The translations under genes and the position numbers were made by a program. A DNA stretch of 14,812 nucleotides from contig DVLY01000186.1 of assembly GCA_018715295.1 (NCBI GenBank), forward strand, positions 1 to 14,812. The letters are read 5' to 3'. Below the pieces are notes generated by a model, which saw only the letters and a program-made list of their open reading frames with translations, was not told the origin of the DNA and did no database searches. The stretch's first letter is position 1. The number at the start of each line of letters is the position of its first letter. Shown here one piece after another: positions 1 to 7,062 of the stretch. The stretch is from Candidatus Merdimorpha stercoravium. GTDB lineage: Bacteria > Bacteroidota > Bacteroidia > Flavobacteriales > UBA1820.

Positions 1-3
1 AAA

Positions 4-1839
4 TCATTTGCCCTCGGCCTGTTTCTGCCCCATCTGCTGCATGGCGGACAGGTAGAACGACAGGCTGGCCGTACCGTCCATGGTCGGCTCGTTGGTCGAG
101 TAGTCGCCGTAGTCGTCGTGATATACGCACAGGGTAGTCTGGAACGGAGCGTAGACATCTTCCTTGGACAGGCGGATGCCGATGAGCCCGTTGTAGATGG
201 TCGAGTAAACCGGGCCGTCCACCAGCCCACCGGGAGTAGCGGCCAGTTTCTTGCCGCCATCGCGGTACGAGGAGTGCGGGTCTTCCGGATAGTCGCCCCA
301 CGAAGGCAGCCCGACGATCATCGAAGTGCCCCAGGGATTGCATCCGAAGAGCCAGTCGCGCAGCGAGGCTTCCATCTGGGCAAATTCGTCGCTGCCGGTG
401 AGCTGCTGATAGAGGCGGCACTGGGTGATGGCAGCTGCAACCAAGTTGTTGGAGCACCAGATAAAGGGCACCCCGTTGAGGAAGGGGTTGGTCTCTCCGC
501 GTTTGAGGATGCCTTCCAAGCCTTTCTTCATGTAGGCGATGACCGTGTCGCGCTCGGCACCCTTGGCATTCTGGGCCAGGAAATAGTGTCCCAGGTTGAC
601 GAAGGGATACCACTGGTAGTGGCTGGCCGTATCGGCGCCCATCCACGGGGTAACGGGTTCCATGGCTGCGTATTTGAGCGCCTCCTCGATGTACTCCCCG
701 CCTTGTCCCAGGTAGTCCAGTTGGATGGCGGCCAGTTCCATGTCATCCGCCCAGTTGTCCTCGGCGTAGATGTAGGGGGAAACGACGCTGGCGGTTTGTT
801 GTGCGCCCGGTTTGGTCAAGGCAAACTCGTAGGCTTCCTTGGCCTTGTTGCGGAGTTTGGCGGCGTATTCGGGGTCGAATGCTTGCAGGACCTGTGCGCC
901 CATGGCAAAGGTGGAAGCGAACTTGCCGGCCGTGCTGGATACCCCGGTGGTGTTGTTCATGAATTCGCCGCGCACCTGCGGTTCGCCCGTTACCTGGTAA
1001 ACGGGGCGTTCCGGACCTTTCCGGCCGTAGCGGGCCGGGTCGTTGGTGGGCAGGCGGAAGCCGATGTGGTCGCGGTCGTCAGCGATCTGGTTGAACATCA
1101 AGCCTTTTTTCGGGTTCATCTTCAGTGCCCAGTCGAGCCCCCAGCGAGCTTCGTCGATGATGTCGGGGATCCCGTTGGCACCCGGCATGCCGTTGGCATC
1201 GTACTGGTCGCCGAAGGCTTGCGGGTTTTGCTGGTAGGCAAAGAGCATCTGGAAGATGGTGTTGAGCGACGTGGTGGAATACTGCAGATAGTCGGTCGCA
1301 TCGTGCCATCCGCCTACTACGTCGATGTGCTTGCCCTCCAGGCGCCGGTCGTTGGACCAGGCGATGAATCCGTCGTCGACGTGGCAGGAATCCTGCAGGT
1401 AGGGGTTCCAGCCGCAGCGTTGCTGGCGCAGGTAGTTCAGCAGGAAGTCGGCCGTGCCGTCATAGACCTGCGTGCCGATGCGGAAGCAGGGCGATTTTAC
1501 TCCCCGGGCTTCGAGATAGTAGGTTCCCGGGGTCTGGAAGTCGGAGAAATTCAGCCGTACGGTGTTGTCGAACTGTTCCCAAGGGCCGAAGTTTTCCTCT
1601 ACCTTGAATTTCTTGACGGTTTTTCCCGTGGCGGAATCTTTCAGGACGAAGGATTTGACTTCGACCGATTTTTTGGCCTGTACGGAATCCAGGATGAGCA
1701 TGACGGCAATCTTGTCCGATTGGGGCAGGTATCCCAACTGGTTGATACGGATCCAGCCGTTTACGTTCGCTCCGCCGCATCCGGCCAGGAGCAGCACCCC
1801 GACCAGCAGCAGGGGAATGGCAAATAATGTTTTCTTCAT
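4..1839 (-). CDS. Glycoside hydrolase family 9 lipoprotein (endoglucanase or exo-glucosaminidase type)
   Basis: A 611-residue exported enzyme predicted to cleave beta-linked glucan or glucosaminide chains by inversion. It starts with a lipoprotein signal peptide whose lipobox LLAGC places the lipidated Cys at residue 21. No acidic cluster follows the Cys, so surface export is not indicated. Residues about 28-117 resemble the Ig-like N-terminal domain of GH9 enzymes (IRINQLGYLP). The catalytic (alpha/alpha)6 region follows. GGWHDATDY (176-184) supplies the paired Asp residues D180 and D183, the conserved His lies in DPHSSYRDGG (H522), and the general acid is E584 in TNEPTMDGTA. All expected GH9 landmarks are present, so it should be active. 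It is the last visible gene of a three-gene operon, 34 bases after the NodB-fold gene. GH9 includes cellulases, xyloglucanases and exo-beta-glucosaminidases. The N-acetyltransferase neighbour makes an amino-sugar substrate attractive, but this is inference. Confidence 0.92.
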   Translation of the reverse strand: MKKTLFAIPLLLVGVLLLAGCGGANVNGWIRINQLGYLPQSDKIAVMLILDSVQAKKSVEVKSFVLKDSATGKTVKKFKVEENFGPWEQFDNTVRLNFSDFQTPGTYYLEARGVKSPCFRIGTQVYDGTADFLLNYLRQQRCGWNPYLQDSCHVDDGFIAWSNDRRLEGKHIDVVGGWHDATDYLQYSTTSLNTIFQMLFAYQQNPQAFGDQYDANGMPGANGIPDIIDEARWGLDWALKMNPKKGLMFNQIADDRDHIGFRLPTNDPARYGRKGPERPVYQVTGEPQVRGEFMNNTTGVSSTAGKFASTFAMGAQVLQAFDPEYAAKLRNKAKEAYEFALTKPGAQQTASVVSPYIYAEDNWADDMELAAIQLDYLGQGGEYIEEALKYAAMEPVTPWMGADTASHYQWYPFVNLGHYFLAQNAKGAERDTVIAYMKKGLEGILKRGETNPFLNGVPFIWCSNNLVAAAITQCRLYQQLTGSDEFAQMEASLRDWLFGCNPWGTSMIVGLPSWGDYPEDPHSSYRDGGKKLAATPGGLVDGPVYSTIYNGLIGIRLSKEDVYAPFQTTLCVYHDDYGDYSTNEPTMDGTASLSFYLSAMQQMGQKQAEGK

Positions 1840-1873
1840 TAGTTTGTCGTTTTGTGATGTATGTGATAGGTTC

Positions 1874-2662
1874 TTAATTTTTTACGCGAATCTGTTCCGT
1901 GATGGGGACAAACTCGTAGCCTCTGCGCTGGAGTTCGACGATCAGGTCGTCCAGGCGGTCGTAAAATTTGTCCGTGCGGCGCGGATCGACCCCGAAGTGT
2001 ACCAGCAACAGGAATCCGTTCAGGCCGTCTTTGTGTTCGGCTTCATAGGCCAGGATGCGGTCGTAGATCTGTTGGCTGGAACGGTAATTCGAGGCGTCGG
2101 GGGTGGTGTAGTCGGCATTCGACCCGGTGCCCGGGGAGAAATTGACCAGTTGCACGCCCAACTCGTTGGCCCAGGCAGCCGTTTTTGCGTTGTAATACTC
2201 GTAGGGAGGGATCATCAGCGGGGCTTTCTTGAGTTTGATGCCGAAGCGGGCCATTTCGCCGTAGTTGTCCATGATGTCCTTGTACACGGCGATCTTGTCT
2301 ACCAGCAGGCTGTCCCGATCCTCCCAGGCGCACCAGAGCAGGTGCCGGTCGGAATGCGGACCGAGGTAGTGCCCGTCCTTTTTCAGACCCTTGACGATGG
2401 ATTCGCATTCGGGCATGCGGTAGAAGTTGCCGGTGAAAAAGAAGGCCCCCTTGATCCCGTACTTTTTCAGTGTAGCGCGGATCGTCTGATAACCGTCGAT
2501 GAATCCGTCCGAGGTAAATACCAGGGAGATCTTTTTTTCCGTGCGGTCGCCGCGTTCGATGGCGCCCTCCACCCAGGTCATCGCTTGCGCGTTGTCCACG
2601 TGGAGGACTTGTGCCCACAGCCCCGCGGGCAGCATCATCAGCAGGATGGCGAGTTTTTTCAT
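1874..2662 (-). CDS. Secreted polysaccharide deacetylase-like protein (NodB/CE4 fold, altered motifs)
   Basis: A 262-residue protein with a short signal peptide (MKKLAILL to about residue 18, LWAQ) and a NodB-like domain. I start it at the internal ATG at 2662. That start gives a proper signal peptide and leaves 13 bases after the upstream stop, whereas the longer frame to 2719 would overlap the acyltransferase gene. Metal-binding residues are visible: D52 in FTSDG (49-53) and the pair H103/H107 in HSDRH. The late LVHFG motif (H222) is also present. However, the canonical TFDDG motif reads FTSDG, so the catalytic-base Asp position holds S51, and the RPPY motif reads IPPY, losing the Arg. Similar-looking deacetylase-annotated proteins are, from memory, common in Bacteroidota. 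Activity is therefore uncertain: it may remove acetyl groups by a modified mechanism, or act on another bond. Confidence 0.82.
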   Translation of the reverse strand: MKKLAILLMMLPAGLWAQVLHVDNAQAMTWVEGAIERGDRTEKKISLVFTSDGFIDGYQTIRATLKKYGIKGAFFFTGNFYRMPECESIVKGLKKDGHYLGPHSDRHLLWCAWEDRDSLLVDKIAVYKDIMDNYGEMARFGIKLKKAPLMIPPYEYYNAKTAAWANELGVQLVNFSPGTGSNADYTTPDASNYRSSQQIYDRILAYEAEHKDGLNGFLLLVHFGVDPRRTDKFYDRLDDLIVELQRRGYEFVPITEQIRVKN

Positions 2663-2675
2663 GTTTCCAGCAGGG

Positions 2676-3863
2676 TTAGAGTTTGATAAAGATGTTCTTT
2701 TTGTACAGGATGCGGGCAATGAGCCAGAACAGCACGATGTAGAAGATGGCGAAGAACAGCGATGCCAGCCGCAGGTCGTCCGTGAACAGTCCGCCCAAGG
2801 GGATGAAGATCGTCTTGAAGAGGAATGGCTGCATCGAGATCATACCTCCGTCGTACGGTACTTTGATCAGGGCGAGCGTCTTGGCTACCAAGGCCGAGAG
2901 GGCGAAAATGAACAGCGGGTTCATCCCGAAGACCAGCGCAGGATTGGTCCAGCGGTCCTTGTGGCGCACGTCGATCACGTAGATGAGCATCCCCAGCAGG
3001 ATCGAAGCCCACCCGCAGGAGAACAACACGTAGGAACTGGTCCACAGCGGTTTGTTGATCGGGAACGCGTAGTCCCATCCCAAGGCGACCATCACCCCGA
3101 GAGCTCCCCAGAACATCAATTGCTGGCTGGCCAGGAGTTTGTTCTCGTTGCGGGCGATGCACCGTCCGGCCATGTAGCCCAGGATGATGTTCACCATCGA
3201 AGGCAAGGTCGAGAGCAGACCTTCGGGGTCGAAGGCCGTCCCGTAACCTTTATATACATGTGCCGTGCCCAAGAGCCACAGGTCGAGCCGCTGGACGGCA
3301 TTGCCCTCCAGGGCCATGAAATTCTCGCCCGTATAAAATAGGTGTAACACGGCCCAGTATCCCAAGAGGATTACCACGGCGGCTGCCAGGATGTATTTTA
3401 CTTTTTTCAGCCACAGGATCAGCAGTCCGGTCAGTCCGTAGGCTACGCCGATGCGCGCCAAAACCCCCATGATGCGGATCGTTTCGAGGTTTTTCATCGC
3501 GGGGAAGGAGAATTCCATGCCCAGGAACTTATGCGGTACCAGTTCGATGGGGAACGAGAAGAACGGATACCAGGCCAGCAGGAAGCCTACCAGGTAGATC
3601 ATCACAGCTCGTTTGATCACTTTTTTGCCCAAGCCTCCGGCAAACCGGTGGCCGGCTTTGCTGAAGACGAACCACATCGATGCCCCGACGATAAACATGA
3701 AGAAGGGGAATACCAGATCGGTGGGCGTGCAACCGCTCCACGCGGCATGTTTGAGCGGGGGGTAAATCGCCCCCCAGGTGCCGGGGTTGTTCACCATGAT
3801 CATCGTGGCGACAGTCAGTCCGCGCAGGACGTCGATCGCCTTGATGCGTTCTTTCTTTTCCAT
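2676..3863 (-). CDS. Transmembrane acyltransferase of the HGSNAT/NagX (DUF5009) family
   Basis: A 395-residue polytopic inner-membrane protein. Family members transfer an acetyl group from cytoplasmic acetyl-CoA across the membrane to the amino group of glucosamine on the far side. Human HGSNAT does this to heparan sulfate, and bacterial NagX-type proteins occur in N-acetylglucosamine regulons. The N-terminus IKAIDVLRGLTVATMIMVNN is the family hallmark. The following LKHAAWSGCTPTDLVFPFF (37-55) contains the His (H39) equivalent to the catalytic His of HGSNAT. Further conserved blocks are FDPEGLLSTLP (211-221), INKPLWTSSYVLF (269-281) and GMNPLFIF (313-320). Length and about ten hydrophobic segments fit an intact gene. 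It is the first gene of the minus-strand operon; a TAAATTTG promoter element lies 60 bases upstream. Assignment to the family is firm; the acceptor sugar is inferred. Confidence 0.9.
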   Translation of the reverse strand: MEKKERIKAIDVLRGLTVATMIMVNNPGTWGAIYPPLKHAAWSGCTPTDLVFPFFMFIVGASMWFVFSKAGHRFAGGLGKKVIKRAVMIYLVGFLLAWYPFFSFPIELVPHKFLGMEFSFPAMKNLETIRIMGVLARIGVAYGLTGLLILWLKKVKYILAAAVVILLGYWAVLHLFYTGENFMALEGNAVQRLDLWLLGTAHVYKGYGTAFDPEGLLSTLPSMVNIILGYMAGRCIARNENKLLASQQLMFWGALGVMVALGWDYAFPINKPLWTSSYVLFSCGWASILLGMLIYVIDVRHKDRWTNPALVFGMNPLFIFALSALVAKTLALIKVPYDGGMISMQPFLFKTIFIPLGGLFTDDLRLASLFFAIFYIVLFWLIARILYKKNIFIKL

Positions 3864-3922
3864 TTTTTCCGGATTGAAATAGTTAAGGTTTCCTTTTTCG
3901 GTGTCCCGATGACACCTCCGGA

Positions 3923-3930
3923 CAAATTTA
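3923..3930 (-). promoter_or_regulatory. Probable -7 promoter element for the acyltransferase/deacetylase/GH9 operon
   Basis: On the minus strand this reads TAAATTTG, an exact match to the Bacteroidota -7 consensus TAnnTTTG, about 60 bases before the start codon at 3863. No TTTG -33 element lies 19-21 bases further upstream, so recognition may be weak or helped by a regulator. The 213-base gap also holds the divergent promoter of the LytTR gene. Confidence 0.5.
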
Positions 3931-4036
3931 GGCTATTTACAGCAAAAAACAGCCCTCGATCGGCAAATACTTCGGCAAAAATCGGCTCGGAGTTTGCCGT
4001 TCGGGGAGAAATACGGATATTTTTGACAAAAAATCG

Positions 4037-4044
4037 TATTTTTG
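4037..4044 (+). promoter_or_regulatory. Probable -7 promoter element for the LytTR regulator
   Basis: TATTTTTG matches the Bacteroidota -7 consensus TAnnTTTG and would start transcription about 25 bases before the ATG at 4077. A TTTG lies upstream at 4022-4025 but only 11 bases away, closer than the usual 19-21, so the -33 element is missing or unusual. Confidence 0.45.
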
Positions 4045-4076
4045 GACGATGGTCGCTCGAAAGCCTCCGGAGAACG

Positions 4077-4796
4077 ATGAAAAACGTATTGATCCTTTCT
4101 TCCGATGCCTCCCGTGTAGAGGCTCTGCGGGATATGTTTTCCCAACTGCCCGATTTTGAACTTTCGGGCCAATACAACACGCTGCGCGCTTTGTTGGAGC
4201 ATCTGCAAGAGCAGCCGGCAGAGGTCGTCTTTCTGGACAGCGAGGTCGCTTTGGCTCCGGGAGTACCGTTGCTCTTGCGGGCGGAGGAGGCCACGACGCC
4301 GCTGTTGGTCGTCTTGTCGGGCGACAGCCAGGGAGCCGCGCAGAGTTATGGTGTGCCAGGGGTGGTGGATTACCTGACGATGCCCTGCCCGGGAGAACGT
4401 CTGGCCTTCTGCGTGGAGCGGTTGCGCCGTCAACTGGCCTTGTGTCAGGCGTATGAAAACCAGCAGCGTTCCCCGGGAGGGAATGCCCGCGATTTTGTTT
4501 TTGTAAAGGTAAACAAGCGGTATATGCGCCTTCCGCTGGAGGAGATCGCCTATGCCGAGAGTGTGAAGGATTATGTAAAGATCGTCTGCGAGAAAAGAAG
4601 TCTGCTGGTCTACAACACATTGGCGAATTTTACGGCGGCTCTGCCTCCGGATCGGTTCTTGCGCATACATCGTTCTTATACGGTAGCGGTGGACAAGATC
4701 GACTGGATGGACGGCAATTCCGTCGAGGTACTCGGGACACGACTTCCCCTGACCCGGAAGTACCTTTCGGAAGAACAGCGGAAAATTTTGCGTTAA
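4077..4796 (+). CDS. LytTR-family response regulator with degenerate receiver domain
   Basis: A 239-residue cytoplasmic DNA-binding regulator. Residues 1-120 form a receiver-like domain: hydrophobic strand VLIL, phospho-acceptor candidate D54 in VVFLDSE, and S81 in VVLSG. Two key parts are changed: the N-terminal acidic pocket reads SSD (8-10), and the usual KP switch Lys is Met (M102 in YLTMPC). Residues 139-239 are a complete LytTR domain (IAYAESVKDYVKIV, FLRIHRSYTVAVDKIDWM, LPLTRKYL), which binds DNA as a beta-sheet fold. I chose the ATG at 4077 because the receiver begins there and GGAG sits at 4069-4072; the open frame further upstream runs antisense through the acyltransferase gene. No histidine kinase is adjacent. 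It lies between two loci and could control either. Phosphorylation-independent control is plausible but unproven. Confidence 0.88.
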   Translation: MKNVLILSSDASRVEALRDMFSQLPDFELSGQYNTLRALLEHLQEQPAEVVFLDSEVALAPGVPLLLRAEEATTPLLVVLSGDSQGAAQSYGVPGVVDYLTMPCPGERLAFCVERLRRQLALCQAYENQQRSPGGNARDFVFVKVNKRYMRLPLEEIAYAESVKDYVKIVCEKRSLLVYNTLANFTAALPPDRFLRIHRSYTVAVDKIDWMDGNSVEVLGTRLPLTRKYLSEEQRKILR

Positions 4797-4852
4797 ATGT
4801 CCTTTTTTATTGTGGAGTTTCATTTTTCCCCCTTTTGAAATGATCTTTTGTA

Positions 4853-4884
4853 CCGACATCTCCCCGAAAGGGAAGATGTATCGG
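4853..4884 (+). terminator. Hairpin with GAAA tetraloop after the LytTR gene (possible terminator or RNA element)
   Basis: CCGA (4853-4856) pairs with TCGG (4881-4884), CATCT (4857-4861) with AGATG (4874-4878), and CCC (4863-4865) with GGG (4870-4872). There is a C-A mismatch, a two-base TA bulge and a GNRA-type GAAA loop. It starts 57 bases after the regulator's stop. No T-tract follows directly; the nearest T-run begins about 17 bases later. The terminator role is therefore tentative. Confidence 0.35.
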
Positions 4885-5057
4885 AAACGCGTCCCTTGAT
4901 GTTTTTTAACAGCGATAAAAATGGGGGTGCAATTCTTTAACATTCGAAACAGGGTGTTTTTTCCTTATTTGAACGTTAATTATTGTGTTTCGTCGAAAAA
5001 ATGCTTAAAATTTTAATTGCTGCTTGCCCAATGGTGTACTAATTACATTTTAAGATG

Positions 5058-5065
5058 TATCTTTG
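5058..5065 (+). promoter_or_regulatory. Probable -7 promoter element of the phosphoesterase-SusC-SusD unit
   Basis: TATCTTTG is an exact match to TAnnTTTG and lies 77 bases before the start codon at 5143. The expected -33 TTTG is absent at 19-21 bases upstream (around 5033-5038). Transcription may therefore need an activator. Confidence 0.5.
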
Positions 5066-5142
5066 TTCAGGCGTATCCTGTGGGGGTTTCATGGTTTCCC
5101 TGCGGAAAAGCCGAAAGCATATTTTAACATAAGTGTAACGTA

Positions 5143-7017
5143 ATGAGACTTTTGAAAGGTTTGTTCTCGTTAGTTCTCTCACTTATGTGTCTGGCTCTTG
5201 GGGCGCAGATACAGGTGGGCGATACGCTGCGTGTAGCGGTGTTTACCGATACGCACATCTCTCCCGGCACGGCGGCGGATGAGAATCTTTCGCAGGCTAT
5301 CGAGAGTGTGAATAAATCGGATTATGACTTTGTGATCGTCTCCGGCGACGTGTCCAATGTGGGTTCCGACGCCGAGTTGCAAAACGTATACAACAAACTC
5401 AAGGCGCTGCGGGTGCCCTATTTCTTCGTTCCGGGCAACCACGAGACCAACTGGTCGGAAAGCGCTTGCAAGACTATTACGGACCTTTGGAAAAACGACC
5501 GCTTCGTCGTCGAGGCGGGTGATTATATATTTATAGGTTATTCGACCGGCCCTTACATGAAGATGGGCGACGGGGCCGTGAAGAAAGAAGACATCATTTG
5601 GCTCGACGAGGAACTCTCCAAACGCTACCGTCCGGGCAAGAAGGTGGTGTCGGTGGCGCATTACCCGTTGGGTGAGGGGCTTTCCAATTACAAGGATGTG
5701 GTCGATGTTCTCAAGAAATACAATACCATCCTGCATATCAACGGACACCATCATTCGTTCTGGCTCAAGAACTACGACGGTATTCCCGGTTTTATGGCTA
5801 TCACGATGCTGGGCAAGCCTTCGGACAACGGGGTGTACAATTCGGTCGTCTTTACGCCGGATTCGATCCGTATCGCCAAGCATCAGGAAAAGAACGGATA
5901 TGCGGAGGAACTCGGTTGGGTCATCCCTCAAAAAGGCGATCTGTCCGCTGTCGGCGAGCCGTTCGAAGGGGTGTACCACGAGCCGATGCACGATGCGGTG
6001 AAAGTGCCGTTCTCCTACCAGGATTCCGCGTCCGTTTATACGGGGGTATGTTTCCCCACGAAGCGGACCATTGTATACGGTACGTCGGAAGGCCGCCTGA
6101 AATGCGTGGACATCAAGACGAAGAAAGTGCTCTGGCAGACTCCCAAAGGGCCGACCATTTATTCTACGCCTTTCGTAGGGGCCGGGGTGCTCGTTGCGGC
6201 TGTCTCGGATGGGGAGGTTGCCGGATACAACCCGAAGAACGGGCAGAAACTCTGGAGTTTCAACATGGGATCGGCTGTGCCGGGCGATGGCGTAGCCGAT
6301 GAAAAAGGATTTGGATACATCGGCGGCAGTTTCGGCGAATTCGTCAAGTTCGACTGCAAGACGGGCCGCGTGATCTGGAAAAAGAAAATAGGCGACGGCC
6401 TGTTCCAGGGCCGTCCTACCATAGCCGGGGATCGGGTATTGGCCGGCTGCTGGGACAAGTACCTCTACTGCATCGATCGGGAAAACGGCGATGTGGTGTG
6501 GAAGTGGACCAACGGCAGCTCGCAGAAACTCTATTCGCCCGGCAACGTAGTTCCGGCGGTAAGTCATGGGAAGGTGTTCATCGTAGCGCCTGACAACAGA
6601 ATGACGGCGATAAATCTTGCCGACGGAAAACAACTTTGGAGAACAAACCTTAATAAAGTACGCGAAGCTCTTTGTCTGTCAAAGGACGGGGAGCGGGTGT
6701 ACGCCAAAACCATGAATGATGTGCTGGTTTGCGTTTCGACGGCTTCGGATGATTTCGAGCAAGTCTGGGCTTCGGATTGCAAATACGGTTACGAACACAC
6801 TCCGTGTCCGCCTGCCGAGATGGAGAACGGCCTCGTTTTCCTGACCAACAGACGCGGACAGGTATTTGCGGTGGACGGGATGACCGGCGCCGTAAAATGG
6901 ACGTTCGATGCGGGTAACTCCGCAGCGAACAAGATAGTGGAAGGTCCCGATGGAAGAGCCTGGATAACTCTGATAGAAGGCCGGATACTGTCTGTCGATC
7001 CAAAAGAAATTCTGTAA
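5143..7017 (+). CDS. Secreted metallophosphoesterase fused to a PQQ/BamB-like beta-propeller
   Basis: A 624-residue exported protein with a signal peptide ending near residue 21 (LALGAQ). Residues 30-245 form a calcineurin-like phosphoesterase with a full set of metal ligands: FTDTHIS (D36, H38), SGDVSN (D69), PGNHE (N99, H100), VAHYP (H173) and NGHHH (H202, H204). It should hydrolyse phosphomono- or phosphodiesters in the periplasm or beyond. Residues about 290-624 carry seven or eight PQQ-like propeller repeats, each ending in a D-x-x-x-G-x-x-x-W pattern. Examples are YNPKNGQKLW (362-371), IDRENGDVVW (444-453) and VDGMTGAVKW (577-586). Such propellers usually bind partners or ligands; a PQQ cofactor is not implied. 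It is the first gene of the unit, 45 bases before SusC. Domain calls are firm. The substrate is unknown: a phosphorylated glycan, a phosphodiester-linked polymer or a nucleotide are all possible. Confidence 0.9.
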   Translation: MRLLKGLFSLVLSLMCLALGAQIQVGDTLRVAVFTDTHISPGTAADENLSQAIESVNKSDYDFVIVSGDVSNVGSDAELQNVYNKLKALRVPYFFVPGNHETNWSESACKTITDLWKNDRFVVEAGDYIFIGYSTGPYMKMGDGAVKKEDIIWLDEELSKRYRPGKKVVSVAHYPLGEGLSNYKDVVDVLKKYNTILHINGHHHSFWLKNYDGIPGFMAITMLGKPSDNGVYNSVVFTPDSIRIAKHQEKNGYAEELGWVIPQKGDLSAVGEPFEGVYHEPMHDAVKVPFSYQDSASVYTGVCFPTKRTIVYGTSEGRLKCVDIKTKKVLWQTPKGPTIYSTPFVGAGVLVAAVSDGEVAGYNPKNGQKLWSFNMGSAVPGDGVADEKGFGYIGGSFGEFVKFDCKTGRVIWKKKIGDGLFQGRPTIAGDRVLAGCWDKYLYCIDRENGDVVWKWTNGSSQKLYSPGNVVPAVSHGKVFIVAPDNRMTAINLADGKQLWRTNLNKVREALCLSKDGERVYAKTMNDVLVCVSTASDDFEQVWASDCKYGYEHTPCPPAEMENGLVFLTNRRGQVFAVDGMTGAVKWTFDAGNSAANKIVEGPDGRAWITLIEGRILSVDPKEIL

Positions 7018-7062
7018 TGGATAATCAACACTTTCCAATCATTTAAGTAAAAACTTACACTA

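Larger units (their letters stand above)
4797..5142 (+). other. 346-base AT-rich intergenic region upstream of the SusCD unit
   Basis: No protein or RNA gene is supported here. The stretch holds a GAAA-capped hairpin soon after the regulator gene (4853-4884), a 7-base inverted repeat CGAAACA/TGTTTCG (4945-4951 and 4986-4992), and a -7 promoter element (5058-5065). A leader of about 70 bases precedes the start codon at 5143. AT content is clearly higher than in the flanking genes, as expected for a control region. Confidence 0.6.

Noticed and set aside
118..1827. A plus-strand open frame of 569 codons opposite the GH9 gene.
   Set aside because: It is codon-aligned with GH9 on the opposite strand and explained by the same rarity of TTA, CTA and TCA codons; GH9 has all its family motifs.
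2663..2719. A 19-residue N-terminal extension of the NodB-fold protein.
   Set aside because: It would overlap the acyltransferase gene by 44 bases and bury a good signal peptide; the ATG at 2662 is preferred.
3531..4076. A possible N-terminal extension of the LytTR regulator.
   Set aside because: This frame is antisense to the acyltransferase gene and crosses its promoter region. The receiver fold begins right at the ATG at 4077, which has GGAG just upstream.
4972..4980. AACGTTAAT, matching the degenerate LytTR-type 9-base half-site.
   Set aside because: A second half-site at the usual spacing is absent, and a match this degenerate is expected about once per kilobase on two strands.
5143..7017. 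PQQ-dependent dehydrogenase activity for the propeller protein.
   Set aside because: The repeats are of the BamB-like structural type, and I see no quinoprotein dehydrogenase active-site features; the catalytic part is the phosphoesterase.
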